From positions 1 through 36,378 of the forward strand of contig NZ_BAGM01000021.1 in assembly GCF_000308855.1 (NCBI RefSeq): a stretch of DNA of 36,378 nt. Direction: 5' to 3'. Under the pieces are notes generated by a model, which did not search any database, was not told where the DNA came from, and saw only the letters and a list, made by a program, of their open reading frames with translations. This stretch comes from Nocardia veterana NBRC 100344 (GTDB lineage Bacteria > Actinomycetota > Actinomycetes > Mycobacteriales > Mycobacteriaceae). Position 1 is the stretch's first letter. Every line of letters starts with the position of its first letter. A program made the translations under genes and the position numbers. Positions 15,185-22,597 of this stretch are shown one piece after another.

Positions 15185-16414
15185 CTACGCTCCCCGCTCC
15201 GGGAACAGCGAATCGTCGATCGGGGAATCCGGCGTGGCGGGCGGGTAGTCGTAGTTCACCCAGCGGTTGCGGTTGGTCCACCCCACCAGGTCGTAACGCC
15301 AGCGGAACGGCCAGGTCCGCGACACCGTCATGAACAGCACGGCGCCGAGGGCGGCGTAGTCGTCGTGGGCGGACAGCAGTGCCCGCTGCTGGCGCGGTGA
15401 GGCGGTGAAGAAGGCCTCGAACATCGAGATCGACTGCGCGGTGGTGAGCCGCCCCAATCCGTAGAGTCCGCGCATCCGCATCCAATACACCAGCCGGGCC
15501 TGCCAGGGCCACAGTTCCCGAACCGGATCGGCGCCGGTGCGCAGGGCCTCGATCAGAGTGTCGACCAGGGCGAGCGAATCGGCCACGCTGTAGCCGGTGC
15601 AGGGATGCATCATGCCGCCGCGGGAACCGAACGGAATCGGATCGGCCGCGCGCAGCCCGGCCCGGACCGGCGGCGGGGGCTGATCGAGCGGATAGTGCGC
15701 GGCCTCGGCCGGCTCGTCGCCGCGTAACCGGATGCCGTGGGCGGCAAGGCGGTTGAGGGTGCGCCGGCGCAGTTCATGCTGTGGCATGCCGCCGCGCAGG
15801 CCGAGACTGGTCTCCTCGAAGATCACCGTGCCGTCGCCGAGGGGGACGGCGTACAGGAACGACGGCGGCTCGTCGGGGCCCGTCCCGTTCTCGTCCCGCC
15901 AGTCCAGCAGCAGTCCCTCGCCGTCGCCGACCATGGGCGCCGCCACCTCGGCGTCGACGAAGATGCCGTGCGCGCTGGCGGTGCGCCGGCGGCCCGGAGC
16001 CGCCAGACCGCGGGTATCCACGACCGCCGTCGCGGTGATGGTGCTGCCGTCCTGCAATTCGACGCGATGCGCCTCGACGGCGGTGGCGCGCCCGGCCAGC
16101 ACGGTCGCGTCGTCGAGCGGAAGTGCTTCGCGCAGGCCCGATTTGGAGAGCACGCAATACGGGCGTTCGATGCGATGCGCGGACCGCGTCCACACCGTGG
16201 GCGCCTCGATGCGCTGGGCGATCGCGCTCGGGCCCAGCCACAGCGGCAGTTCGTCCACCCAGCAGGAGAAGGTCGGGGGCCACAGGCGCTCCGGGCGCGG
16301 ATCCACGGCCACCACGTCGAAGCCTGCCAGCATCGCGCGGTGGGCGACGGCCCGGCCGGTCGGGCCGAGTCCGACGACGCACAGGTCGGCACGACGGACA
16401 TGGTGCGCACTCAT
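15185..16414 (-). CDS. Lycopene cyclase family protein (CrtL/CrtY type)
   Basis: This 409-aa flavoprotein-like protein is read from ATG 16414, with GGGAGA 9 bases upstream; ATG 16423 is an alternative. The dinucleotide-binding start DLCVVGLGPTGRAVAH and the cyclase motifs VIFEETSLG and MMHPCTGYSVADSLALV are typical of the CrtL/CrtY family, as is the long helical C-terminus with MRMRGLYGLGRL and FMTVSRTWPFRW. These enzymes close beta-rings on lycopene in a redox-neutral, reduced-FAD-dependent reaction at the membrane. No phytoene synthase, desaturase or GGPP synthase gene lies nearby, so either the pathway is elsewhere or the enzyme acts on another polyene. It is convergent with the crotonase and divergent from the lipase. 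Confidence 0.8.
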   Translation of the reverse strand: MSAHHVRRADLCVVGLGPTGRAVAHRAMLAGFDVVAVDPRPERLWPPTFSCWVDELPLWLGPSAIAQRIEAPTVWTRSAHRIERPYCVLSKSGLREALPLDDATVLAGRATAVEAHRVELQDGSTITATAVVDTRGLAAPGRRRTASAHGIFVDAEVAAPMVGDGEGLLLDWRDENGTGPDEPPSFLYAVPLGDGTVIFEETSLGLRGGMPQHELRRRTLNRLAAHGIRLRGDEPAEAAHYPLDQPPPPVRAGLRAADPIPFGSRGGMMHPCTGYSVADSLALVDTLIEALRTGADPVRELWPWQARLVYWMRMRGLYGLGRLTTAQSISMFEAFFTASPRQQRALLSAHDDYAALGAVLFMTVSRTWPFRWRYDLVGWTNRNRWVNYDYPPATPDSPIDDSLFPERGA

Positions 16415-16588
16415 GGCCGCCATTCTCCCAGCCGAGTCGGGCGCAGCCGCCGCGGAGGCCGCGTTGCCGGCCCGAGACGCCGATCGCGGATCGATACGCG
16501 ATTGCCGCCCAATCGCCTGTTCCTCGTTATCGATGTAGTGGCCGCGCGATCGAAGTGTTGCGGGATCGTCCCGCTATTATCGACCGGC

Positions 16589-17512
16589 ATGAGTAGGATG
16601 CGGTTCGCGGTGGTCGCCCTCGTCCTGTGTGCCCTGACCGCCGCCGTCGCGCCGCGAGCCGACGCCTTTCCGGTCCAGGTGCCGACCTTGGCCGGTGCGA
16701 ACGATTTCGGCTGCCGACCCACCCGGGACAAGCCCTTTCCGATCGTTCTCGCACACGGTGCGGCCTCCGATGCGGAATCCAGTTTCGCGGTCCTCGCGCC
16801 CGCGCTGCATCGGGCCGGTTACTGCGTATTCGCCGCCGACATCGGCCGGGTCCGGTTGCCGCTCCTCGGTGTGAACGATGTGGCGAAACCGGCCTGGCCG
16901 GGTTTGGGCCCGGTGTCGACCGCACTCCTCGGCAACGTGCCCTACGGGGTGGCCGATATTTCCTCGCAGACCACTGAGCTCGCGGCCTTCGTGGCGATGG
17001 TGCGCGGTGTCACCGGTGCGCCGAAGGTGATCATGGTCGGGCATTCCACCGGCGGCAACGCGATCCGCGAGCTGGTGCAGCGGCATCCGGAAACCGTCGC
17101 GAGCGTCGTGACCGTGGGGACGCCCTATCGCGGCTCCACCTTCTCGGGCCTGCCCACGATGTATCCCTTCTACGGGGCGCTGGGTCTGACCGGCCCGGAG
17201 ACGGCGGCCGAGGTCTACGGCCCGGCCGGCGCCGAACAGGTGCCCGGCACGGCCACGCTGCATGCGCTGAACGCGGACGGTGAAACCCGCCCCGGGATCC
17301 CGTACACCGCGATCGCGAGCCGGACGGACGAGGTGATCACCCCGTCGGAGACCGCGCTGCTGTCCGAGCCGCGCGACGGCAACCGCAATATCTGGGTGCA
17401 GGACGGCTGCCCGGATCTGAAGGTCGGCCATGCCGAACTGCTGTCCAACCCGCGTGCCGTCGCCGACATCACCGCTGGGGTGACCGGAGGGCCGCTGCCC
17501 GCGCCCTGCTAA
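16589..17512 (+). CDS. Secreted class-2 triacylglycerol lipase
   Basis: This 307-aa exported alpha/beta hydrolase starts at ATG 16589 (ATG 16598 is possible); the much longer upstream frame only rereads the opposite-strand cyclase gene. A signal peptide covers residues 1-26 with cleavage after ADA. The mature start ANDFGCRPTRDKPFPIVLAHG and the GYCVFAADIG block match the lipase class 2 family of actinobacteria. The catalytic triad is visible: Ser153 in GHSTGG, Asp247 in SRTDEVITP and His281 in VGHAELLSNP. Cysteines at 42 and 79, and at 273 and 307, could form the family's disulfides. It likely hydrolyses lipid or polyester esters outside the cell. A small GC hairpin (16560-16574) lies just upstream of the start. 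Confidence 0.85.
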   Translation: MSRMRFAVVALVLCALTAAVAPRADAFPVQVPTLAGANDFGCRPTRDKPFPIVLAHGAASDAESSFAVLAPALHRAGYCVFAADIGRVRLPLLGVNDVAKPAWPGLGPVSTALLGNVPYGVADISSQTTELAAFVAMVRGVTGAPKVIMVGHSTGGNAIRELVQRHPETVASVVTVGTPYRGSTFSGLPTMYPFYGALGLTGPETAAEVYGPAGAEQVPGTATLHALNADGETRPGIPYTAIASRTDEVITPSETALLSEPRDGNRNIWVQDGCPDLKVGHAELLSNPRAVADITAGVTGGPLPAPC

Positions 17513-17515
17513 CCG

Positions 17516-17992
17516 CTACCGGGGCGTCACCCAGGTGGTGATGTCGGCGTGCACGACCTCGCGGTCCTGTTTGTCGTAGATCGATACCGGGACGACGACC
17601 TCGACGCCCTCGGTGATGGTGTCGAAGTCCGGGATCCGCTCCAGTTTCGCGACCGCGCGCAGTCCCGATTCCGCCTTGCTCAGGTACTGCACGTTCATCG
17701 CCTTGGGGATCCAGCGATGCGTGGTCGGCACGGTCGCCTCACTCAGCATGCCCATCGCCACCTCGGCCAGATTGCACGCCGCGATGGCGTGGAAGGTGCC
17801 CAGGTGATTGTGGATGCCGAACCATTTCGGCGCGGTGACCTCGCACAATCCCGGCTCCAGCCGGACCACGGTCGGCGCCACGGTGCCGAAGTAGGGAACC
17901 CGGGCGATCATGCCGAGTGAGAACAGCGCATGCCCGAGGCGATTGTCGGGCAGCTTCTTCCAGCCGCGGTAGGTGGCGGTCTCTTTGGTCAT
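17516..17992 (-). CDS. DUF4442 hot-dog fold protein (thioesterase-like)
   Basis: This 158-aa protein from ATG 17992 (GTG 17998 possible) has the DUF4442/PaaI-like hot-dog pattern. The central helix GIHNHLGTFHAIAACNLAEVAMGML corresponds to the HGG/N-containing active helix of acyl-CoA thioesterases, and a basic WIPKAMNVQYLSKAESG strand segment follows. No export signal is present. It probably binds or cleaves an acyl-CoA, but no substrate can be given. The promoter region carries a perfect CTTACT-ATCG-AGTAAG operator, so it is likely controlled by a TetR-type repressor encoded elsewhere. It is convergent with the lipase gene, with 3 bp between stops. Confidence 0.78.
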   Translation of the reverse strand: MTKETATYRGWKKLPDNRLGHALFSLGMIARVPYFGTVAPTVVRLEPGLCEVTAPKWFGIHNHLGTFHAIAACNLAEVAMGMLSEATVPTTHRWIPKAMNVQYLSKAESGLRAVAKLERIPDFDTITEGVEVVVPVSIYDKQDREVVHADITTWVTPR

Positions 17993-18001
17993 GGTCACAT
18001 C

Positions 18002-18017
18002 TTACTATCGAGTAAGT
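18002..18017. promoter_or_regulatory. Perfect CTTACT-N4-AGTAAG operator
   Basis: A 6-bp perfect inverted repeat with a 4-bp centre begins about 10 bp upstream of the DUF4442 start. The TTACT-N4-AGTAA pattern is typical of TetR-family operators in mycolata. No matching regulator gene is adjacent. Confidence 0.6.
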
Positions 18018-18094
18018 TATGCGCCCGCGGCTGCTCGGCAGGGCTTCGCGCAACCGCCGCGACCCCGAGATCGTCCCTGAATTCCGCCGCGCGG

Positions 18095-18114
18095 CATCAC
18101 CCGTACGGGGGATG
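18095..18114. promoter_or_regulatory. Near-perfect G-tract palindrome upstream of membrane operon
   Basis: CATCACCCGTACGGGGGATG is symmetrical at 9 of 10 positions per half. It lies between the DUF4442 gene and the four-gene membrane operon, about 57 bp before the GTG at 18171. The ACCC...GGG core recalls operators of the CsoR/RcnR metal-sensor family. That resemblance is suggestive only. Confidence 0.42.
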
Positions 18115-18151
18115 TGGAATACGCTCTGCTGCCGACGTTTTCACGGCTGCT

Positions 18152-18165
18152 CACCCTCTAGGGTG
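18152..18165. promoter_or_regulatory. CACCCT-CT-AGGGTG palindrome next to start codon
   Basis: A perfect 6-bp inverted repeat with a 2-bp centre ends 5 bp before the GTG at 18171, overlapping the region where the ribosome site must be. With the palindrome at 18095 it gives two G-tract dyads in one leader. Its CCC-N-GGG shape resembles copper-sensor CsoR sites. A bound repressor or RNA fold here could block translation as well as transcription. Confidence 0.45.
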
Positions 18166-18170
18166 GGTGG

Positions 18171-19877
18171 GTGAAATCCGCACGGAGCGCGGCCGGCCGC
18201 CTACTCGTCGCGGGATGGTGGGTGCTGTTCGCCTCTGTCGGTGCCTTCGCCGCGGCGGCACCGGCGGCCGCGGATTCGCCCGCGGCGGGCGGGGACCTGT
18301 CGATCGCGCAGACCCTCGGCGATCGCGAACTCACGGTGGTGCTGCGCCGCGTCACCTCGGTGCCCGGTCCGCTGCAGGTGGAGGTGGTGACCCATGCCGG
18401 AACAGCGGCGGGTCGGCTCACGATCGAGGTGACACCGACCGGGGTGTCCTCGGCGGCGCGGCGGCCGGCGCCGGGTGCGCCGACCGACCACGGCGCGATC
18501 GATCTCGGCGCGACACCCGGCATGTACTCGACCACCGTGTGGGTGGACCGGGCCGGACCGTGGGAGCTCGCTGTCGGCGACGGAAGCCGGACGGCGCGGA
18601 TCCCGTTCCTCGTCCCGGCCCAGATCGCCACGCCGCCGGAACGATTCGTGTACGGCGGATTCGTGGTCGCCGGGGTCGCGCTCCCGGTGGCCGCGGTGGT
18701 GGCGATCCGCGCCCGCCGCAGCGCATGGGCGCTGGTACCGGCCGCCGGGGTGGTGGCCGGAGTCGCGGTCGCGGTGACGGCCGCCGTGCTGTCGGCCACG
18801 CTGCCGTTGCCGCCGCAACCCGGGGTGCAGGTGGACCCCGATGCCGACAACGTGGCCGACCCGTATGCCGCACAGCAGCCGCGTATTTCGGACTTCTCGC
18901 GTCCGCCGGTGCTGCTGGCGGTCGTTGCCGAGTCGATCCGGGCCGGTGAGGCGGCAGATCTCGATCTCGATCTCGTCGACGCCGCCACCGGTAATCGGGT
19001 CGACGACCTGATCGTCCACGACGATGCGCTGATCCACGCGCTCGTGGTCGGTCCGAGTGGACAGCTGGCCCACCTGCATCCGATCCGGACCGGTCCCGGC
19101 CGGTACCAGCTGCACGTGACGGCCCCCGAACCCGGGCATTACGCCTTGTCCACCGAACTCGTGCGGCGGGGTGGGGGAGTGCAGACCGTCCGCGCCGCAA
19201 CCGGTTTCGATGTCGCGGTCGGCGCGACATCCGGCCGCGAATTCACCGGCGGCCGGTCGACACCGCCGGGTGGCGCGCAGTCGGGTTTGCCGACGCGGGC
19301 ACATGCATCCGCGCCGGCGGATCGGGGCCCACAGGACGCGCACCGGACGCTGGTCGCCTCGGCCGATTCCGACGGGACTCCTATCACGGTGACGGCCACC
19401 GCGGCGGTGGCCGGCGTGCCCACGACGCTCACCGCGAAAGTCGGCGACCGCCCCGAACTGCAACCCTGGCTCGGCATGGTCGGTCATCTGGTCGTCGCGG
19501 GGCCGCTGCCCGGCGACAACGACCTCGGAACCGCGGTGCAGAACGCGCCGATCTGGGGTCATGCCCACTCGATGGGCGCGATGTCGATGGGCGGGATGGC
19601 GATGGAGACACCGGGTCCGGACAGCGGGACGACGGCCGCCGATCACATGTCCCACGGTTCCGGCTCGTCGGCCGAACTCGCCGAAGCCATGCTCATGCCG
19701 TCCGCGAACGGTGACAGCCCGCCCGACGAAACCGTCGCCGCCTACGGTCCCACCGTCCCGTTCACCTACACCTTCGCGCTGCCCGGCCGCTATCGCCTCT
19801 GGCTCCAGGTCGAACGCCGCTACACCGTCCTGACGATCCCGGTGGTGCTCGACGTGGCTCCGGGGAGCGCGCGATGA
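18171..19877 (+). CDS. Exported His/Met-rich membrane-anchored protein, putative metal binding
   Basis: This 568-aa protein starts at GTG 18171. A signal peptide (residues 1-34, AAAPAAA end) is followed by an exported beta-rich domain (about 40-150), two TM helices (about 159-180 and 186-209) and a large outer part. The outer part has two related modules. One has IHALVV...LAHLHP (residues 288-303). The other has GHLVVA...GHAHS (438-467), which runs into the Met/His tract MGAMSMGGMAMET and DHMSHGS (468-497). HxH and MxM clusters of this kind bind Cu(I)/Cu(II) in periplasmic copper proteins. The gene leads a four-gene operon and overlaps the next by 4 bp (ATGA). No family name is certain. Copper handling is inferred from residue content, the YtkA-like partner and the G-tract palindromes upstream. 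Confidence 0.72.
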   Translation: MKSARSAAGRLLVAGWWVLFASVGAFAAAAPAAADSPAAGGDLSIAQTLGDRELTVVLRRVTSVPGPLQVEVVTHAGTAAGRLTIEVTPTGVSSAARRPAPGAPTDHGAIDLGATPGMYSTTVWVDRAGPWELAVGDGSRTARIPFLVPAQIATPPERFVYGGFVVAGVALPVAAVVAIRARRSAWALVPAAGVVAGVAVAVTAAVLSATLPLPPQPGVQVDPDADNVADPYAAQQPRISDFSRPPVLLAVVAESIRAGEAADLDLDLVDAATGNRVDDLIVHDDALIHALVVGPSGQLAHLHPIRTGPGRYQLHVTAPEPGHYALSTELVRRGGGVQTVRAATGFDVAVGATSGREFTGGRSTPPGGAQSGLPTRAHASAPADRGPQDAHRTLVASADSDGTPITVTATAAVAGVPTTLTAKVGDRPELQPWLGMVGHLVVAGPLPGDNDLGTAVQNAPIWGHAHSMGAMSMGGMAMETPGPDSGTTAADHMSHGSGSSAELAEAMLMPSANGDSPPDETVAAYGPTVPFTYTFALPGRYRLWLQVERRYTVLTIPVVLDVAPGSAR

Positions 19878-20332
19878 CCGGCCCTGGCGGGCCCGGCGCA
19901 GAGGCCGGGACCGGCGGCGGGTGGCGACCACGGCGACGTCTCGTGGCCGTCGTCGCGGTCGTGGTGGGCGGCTTGGGCGCGGTGATCTGGTGGCTGTGGC
20001 CCGAGCGGGAGCCGGCGATCGTCCTGTACGGGGGCACCGGCCGGTACCTCGTCGCCGTGACCGTCGGCGATCGCGTCGGCATGTCCGATGTCGGCATCCG
20101 GATCACGGACCGGAACGGAAAGCCCTTGCCGGATGCGCAGATTCGGGTGCAGGCCGTCGAGCCCAGGATGGGGTACGCGGCGGAACCGGTGACCGCGGTG
20201 GCGACAGCGGCCGGAGACTACCGGGCGGCGCAGGTGCCGTTCATGATGAGCGGGCCGTGGGAGGTGCGGATGTCGATCACCGGTGGTGACGGCGCCGACG
20301 AGCTGGCCCTACCGCTGTGGATCTCGGGGTGA
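19874..20332 (+). CDS. YtkA/FixH-like single-pass exported protein
   Basis: This 152-aa protein has a short basic cytosolic start, one TM helix (residues 23-42) and an outer Ig-like domain. The domain reads VGIRITDRNGKPLPDAQI, then PRMGYAAEP and GDYRAAQVPFMMSGPWEV. This is the YtkA/FixH pattern, where the usual sequence is near MGH...GxYxA...F.MxGxW. The common MGH histidine is Tyr101 here. FixH assists maturation of copper-containing oxidases, and YtkA-like domains occur with copper proteins, so the fold fits the proposed metal role of the operon. The start overlaps the previous stop (ATGA), and the next gene follows after 30 bp. Confidence 0.72.
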   Translation: MTGPGGPGAEAGTGGGWRPRRRLVAVVAVVVGGLGAVIWWLWPEREPAIVLYGGTGRYLVAVTVGDRVGMSDVGIRITDRNGKPLPDAQIRVQAVEPRMGYAAEPVTAVATAAGDYRAAQVPFMMSGPWEVRMSITGGDGADELALPLWISG

Positions 20333-20362
20333 GCGGCGGATGACCGCAGGAAGGACCGCACG

Positions 20363-21553
20363 ATGAGTATTCCGTTCGACGCGACCTCGGACCGGTCGCG
20401 AACGACGCTCGACGCGCCGGCGTCGGCCGGATCGGCCGAGGTCGCCGGCGATTCCACCGCCGCGGCCCGGGCCGGCGCGTGGGGTGTGGTGCTGGGCACC
20501 GTGATCACCACGGTCGGCATCAGCTGGGATATCCAGTGGCACAACGAGGTCGGGCCGGACACCTTCTTCACGCTGCCGCATCTGTTCCTGTATTCCGGGA
20601 GTGCGATCGCCGGTTTCGTCAGCCTCGCGATGGTCGTCCGGGCGACCGCGGCGCAACGGGCGGGACGGACCGTTCCGTTCGCGGGCGGAACGCCGATCCG
20701 CGTCTTCGGGTCCACGCTCACCGCACCGGTGGGCTATATGGTCGCCGGCGCGGGCGCGGCGTTGTTCCTGATCTACGGGCTGTTCGACCTGGAATGGCAT
20801 GCGATCTACGGTTTCGACGCGGTGCTCAACACGCCCTCGCACGTCGCGCTGTTCCTGTCGATCAGCATCACGATGATCGGCAGCCTGATGGTGTTCGCCG
20901 CCCACCGCGACCACCGATGGGGCCGGATCGGCGTGGTGTTCGCGACGGTCATCCTGATCGCCTTCGCTCCGATTCCGGCCGATGCGTTGAACAACCTCGC
21001 GCCGCCGGTCGACGCGATGGTGGTCGCGACGGTGTTGTTCGCGCCGATGCTGCTGATCATGGGTGCACTCGTGCTGGGCCGGCCCGGCTCGGCGCTGGCC
21101 ATCGGTATCGCCACCGCGGCGGTGCAAGCCGTGTTGTGGTGGTTCTCGCCCTGGGCTGCCCACACCTACGCCGCGGCGGTCGGACTTCCGCTGCGGGACG
21201 GACTGACCCCCGCGCCGCCGGCCTTTCCGAGCATCATCCCGATGTTCCTGTTCGTCGCGGCCGCGGCGGTGGAGGGACTGTTCTTCCGGATGTGGCGACG
21301 CCGGGAGGCAGAGACCGCGAACCGTCCCGCCGGCCGGACGCGGCTGCTGCCGATCTGCGGAGTGGTCGCCGCGTTGATCGTCGGCATCGGTCTGCCGCTG
21401 CAGGTGTATCTCACTCGTCCCACCGCCCACATCTCGGGCACCACCGTCGTCACCCTGCTCGTCGCGGCCGTTCCGCTCGGCCTGCTCGCCGGATATCTCG
21501 GCGGGGCCTTCGCCGCCATGCTGCGCACGCTGTCCGTCCGGGAGGGCCGATGA
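20363..21553 (+). CDS. Polytopic membrane protein with repeated D-x-x-W-H / P-H motif
   Basis: This 396-aa protein starts at ATG 20363, with AGGAAGGA upstream. After about 38 polar residues come roughly nine to ten TM helices, with a charged cytosolic loop at about 308-328. Two stretches repeat each other. One is Asp56, Trp59-His60, Gly64, Asp66, Pro72-His73. The other is Asp142, Trp145-His146, Gly150, Asp152, Pro158 and His160. Both stretches end in a hydrophobic helix. Histidines and acids placed this way at helix ends could hold a metal or haem. I do not recognise a named family; it is not a transporter class I know. It ends overlapping the next gene by 4 bp (ATGA). Its place between YtkA-like and Ig/TM proteins suggests that it is the membrane core of the complex. 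Confidence 0.75.
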   Translation: MSIPFDATSDRSRTTLDAPASAGSAEVAGDSTAAARAGAWGVVLGTVITTVGISWDIQWHNEVGPDTFFTLPHLFLYSGSAIAGFVSLAMVVRATAAQRAGRTVPFAGGTPIRVFGSTLTAPVGYMVAGAGAALFLIYGLFDLEWHAIYGFDAVLNTPSHVALFLSISITMIGSLMVFAAHRDHRWGRIGVVFATVILIAFAPIPADALNNLAPPVDAMVVATVLFAPMLLIMGALVLGRPGSALAIGIATAAVQAVLWWFSPWAAHTYAAAVGLPLRDGLTPAPPAFPSIIPMFLFVAAAAVEGLFFRMWRRREAETANRPAGRTRLLPICGVVAALIVGIGLPLQVYLTRPTAHISGTTVVTLLVAAVPLGLLAGYLGGAFAAMLRTLSVREGR

Positions 21554-22203
21554 GTCACGATGCGACGCACACTCGCCGGCGAGACCGGGTGCGAGTGTTC
21601 CCCGGAACGGGAGGGCCGATGGCCGAAGCTCGGAATCACTGGACCGGATCCCGGCGGATAGGTCGCCCCGTGATCGTTCTGCTGGTGCTGATCGTGGCGT
21701 CGCTGCTCACCGCCGGGCCCGCATCGGCCTATCAGCCGGTGAATATCGTGCACACCGAACGCGTCCGCGTCGGCCGCTACGACCTCACCGTCGGCTTCTC
21801 CACCTGGCCGCTGCGCGCGATGCAATCACTGGATTTCACCTTCCTGCCCGACGGCGGCATCGCCGGCAAATCCGGGACATTGCGCGTCGCCGGGCCGGGC
21901 CTGAAATCGGTGCGCACCCGCCCGCTGGTCCGGCATCCGCGTAAACGTGATTCGTGGGGCCTGGACGTGAAGGCGCTCGACGCGCCCGGCAGTTACCGCT
22001 TCGCTTTCACGATCGACGGCCCGCAGGGGCACGGTGCGGGCGCCCTGGAGGACCTGCGCGTGCTCGATCAGCCCGGACCGCCGCTGGCGTTGAGCTGGAC
22101 GCTGGGCACGCTGCCGTTGGTCGGCCTGCTCGCCTTCCTTGCGGTAGCGTGGCGTCGAACCCGTCCGGGGCGGCTCCCACTGCCGGTCCGCCCGGGGCCG
22201 TGA
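21550..22203 (+). CDS. Signal-peptide/Ig-like/TM exported protein
   Basis: This 217-aa protein is read from ATG 21550 (overlap ATGA with the previous gene). ATG 21619 is a serious alternative: both starts follow the same GGGAGGGCCG, and the shorter form (194 aa) has a better-placed signal peptide (hydrophobic run VIVLLVLIVASLLTAG, cleavage after ASA). The mature part starts with YQPVNIVHTERVRVGRYDLTVGF and forms a beta-rich domain of about 115 residues. It ends with a TM helix (residues 182-202 of the long form) and a short basic tail. This signal-Ig-TM layout resembles CopC- or YcnI-type copper proteins in architecture, although no CopC histidine start is seen. It is the last gene of the operon. 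Confidence 0.68.
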   Translation: MSHDATHTRRRDRVRVFPGTGGPMAEARNHWTGSRRIGRPVIVLLVLIVASLLTAGPASAYQPVNIVHTERVRVGRYDLTVGFSTWPLRAMQSLDFTFLPDGGIAGKSGTLRVAGPGLKSVRTRPLVRHPRKRDSWGLDVKALDAPGSYRFAFTIDGPQGHGAGALEDLRVLDQPGPPLALSWTLGTLPLVGLLAFLAVAWRRTRPGRLPLPVRPGP

Positions 22204-22597
22204 CCAGGCCTTGGAAGTCGCGCGACCCCCGATTTGGATCGCCCGGGGGGCCTCGGGCATACTGTTCGGGTTGCCTGCAGCGGTGGTGTGTGTCCATCGC
22301 CGGTAGGTGAGCAGGACCCACTGAGTATCGGCGTCGAGTCCGGCGCGGGTACGTCCGGGACGCAGTTCCGAGGCCAATAGCTGAAATACGCCGGGGCCGA
22401 AGAATGAGTGGAGAGGCGACACGCCCGACCGCGTGGACCGGAAGAACCATGACAGATGAACAGCGGCGATGGATCGGGTGTGCTCCCGGTCGTGTTGGTG
22501 GCTGATGCGTCTTCGTGTGTTCGGGCTGTGCAAATGAGGGTGGTTCGGGAGTGAGAACTCCTGGGCCACAACGTAAGCGGAGAAAAGGACACTCAGC
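22204..22597 (+). other. S10 operon upstream region (394 bp, no gene)
   Basis: No convincing protein is encoded here. The promoter-like boxes at 22234-22263 lie near its start, so the transcript would have a leader of over 300 nt before rpsJ. Long leaders are known for S10 operons and can carry ribosomal-protein feedback sites. I found no structure close enough to the L4-binding S10 leader of E. coli to name it. The ribosome site AGAAAAGGA precedes GTG 22598. Confidence 0.5.
22234..22263 (+). promoter_or_regulatory. Candidate rpsJ operon promoter
   Basis: TTGGAT (22234-22239) and CATACT (22258-22263) are separated by 18 bases. The site lies directly after the stop of the upstream operon and about 335 bp before rpsJ. 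This is the best sigma-70-type match in the region. Confidence 0.45.

Noticed and set aside
16560..16574. GCGGGA-TCG-TCCCGC hairpin before the lipase
   Set aside because: The stem is short with a 3-base loop, close to the start codon. It could affect translation, but nothing else supports a regulatory role.
15737..16588. Upstream extension of the lipase frame
   Set aside because: The frame is open by chance through the lycopene cyclase gene. The signal peptide and family homology begin at 16589.
18201..19931. 576-aa open frame on the minus strand
   Set aside because: It is antisense to the His/Met-rich exported protein, with no signal peptide or domain, and is a codon-bias shadow.
22204..22597. 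Small coding frames in the rpsJ leader
   Set aside because: The frames have no ribosome sites or protein-like features; they are antisense or overlap the promoter region.
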